Shown: positions 6,813-7,062 of the stretch, in pieces | How positions within the stretch are numbered: position 1 is the stretch's first letter | How the letters are laid out: each line of letters begins with the position of its first letter | From: Desulfobulbaceae bacterium | GTDB lineage: Bacteria > Desulfobacterota > Desulfobulbia > Desulfobulbales > Desulfocapsaceae | Direction: 5' to 3' | NCBI GenBank assembly: GCA_030599175.1 | Contig: JAUVON010000142.1 | Coordinates: forward strand, 1-7,062 | Length of the DNA: 7,062 nt | Notes under the pieces: model-generated | What the model saw: only the letters and a program-made list of their open reading frames with translations | The model's database searches: none | Told to the model about the DNA's origin: nothing | Translations under genes and position numbers: made by a program

Positions 6813-6826
6813 GTTTTTTAAAAAAC
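6813..6826. repeat. AT-rich perfect palindrome in the DUF47-pit leader
   Basis: GTTTTTTAAAAAAC is a 14-bp perfect palindrome located seven bases upstream of the AGGAGG of the DUF47 gene. It could be a protein-binding site, a weak mRNA structure or simply AT-rich sequence; nothing decides between these. Confidence 0.4.
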
Positions 6827-6847
6827 ACACCGGGAAAAATTAGACGA

Positions 6848-6864
6848 TTGAGCTAACTGCTCAA
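6848..6864. promoter_or_regulatory. Short dyad, possible operator or weak terminator stem
   Basis: TTGAGC (6848-6853) and GCTCAA (6859-6864) form a perfect 6-bp inverted repeat with a 5-bp spacer. It lies between the proposed promoter and the DUF47 start. On the minus strand it is followed after about five bases by TAATTTTT, so it could instead be a weak terminator for the gene ending at 6926. It does not match a Pho box as I know it. Confidence 0.35.
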
Positions 6865-6893
6865 GTTACCTGTATTTGTGGAAAAGTACACGT

Positions 6894-6921
6894 ATAATAG
6901 TCGGATAATTTCCGGGTGCAA
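6894..6921 (-). promoter_or_regulatory. Candidate sigma70 promoter for the DUF47-pit operon
   Basis: On the minus strand, TTGCAC (6916-6921, three of six consensus bases) is followed after 16 bp by TATTAT (6894-6899, five of six). This would place the transcript start near 6887, giving a leader of about 95 nt. The match at -35 is poor, so the call is tentative. The plus strand has a perfect TATAAT at 6893-6898 but no acceptable -35. Confidence 0.35.
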
Positions 6922-6925
6922 GGGG

Positions 6926-7062
6926 TCAGGTGAGTTTATTGATGAGTTTTGTCAGTGGTTCTGCAGGGAAACTTACCGGAATGAGATTATTGTCAAGTTC
7001 AATAAAAATACTTGGCCCTTCTATATGGGCGGAATAGATAATATGGTGGTTTTTAATGGTAC
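6926..7062 (-). CDS. Unrecognised protein, C-terminal end only (partial)
   Basis: On the minus strand the frame is open from the window edge (first full codon at 7060) to a TGA at 6926-6928 and gives 44 residues. The composition is protein-like: IEGPSIFIELDNNLIPVSF reads as paired beta-strands with a turn, followed by a short helix-like tail (AEPLTKLINKL). The other two minus-strand frames are closed by stops close to the edge. I do not recognise the family, and no function is proposed. It would lie upstream of and co-directional with the DUF47-pit operon, 134 bp away. Confidence 0.55.
   Translation of the reverse strand, partial: TIKNHHIIYSAHIEGPSIFIELDNNLIPVSFPAEPLTKLINKLT

Overview
The window looks like ordinary chromosomal DNA of a Gram-negative bacterium. 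The signs are an outer-membrane beta-barrel C-terminus, a lipobox lipoprotein and a class A PBP with an N-terminal membrane anchor. The mix of genes (MutL with an intact endonuclease motif, a 3D-domain lipoprotein with a Cys cluster, and a DUF47-Pit phosphate pair) fits Desulfobacterota (former Deltaproteobacteria), possibly a Desulfobulbales-type organism. That placement is an impression from protein style, not a database match.

Layout, left to right. The 3' end of an outer-membrane barrel gene (+) occupies 1-183. A minus-strand pair follows: mutL (839-2719) and, 19 nt downstream of it, a 3D-domain lipoprotein gene (247-819). A 220-bp divergent intergenic region (2720-2939) holds a perfect 17-bp inverted repeat, a degenerate third arm, and one copy of a 19-bp sequence that also occurs at 187-205. 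A bifunctional class A penicillin-binding protein (+, 2940-4808) follows. It converges, 16 bp apart, on a minus-strand operon of a DUF47/PhoU-like protein (6105-6791) and a PiT-family transporter (4825-6090). A promoter-like region (6792-6925) and the 3' end of another minus-strand gene (6926 to the edge) close the window.

Functional themes are mismatch repair, peptidoglycan synthesis and turnover (PBP plus a probable 3D lytic enzyme), and low-affinity phosphate uptake with its PhoU-like partner. I see no phage, transposase, CRISPR array, toxin-antitoxin pair, tRNA or rRNA, and no clearly novel multi-gene system. The observations most worth a second look are the extragenic repeat/hairpin between mutL and the PBP gene, with three arms that can pair in mutually exclusive ways, and its 19-bp sequence repeated beyond the mutL operon. 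Next come mononucleotide tracts in mutL and the PBP gene at positions where slippage would remove essential domains.
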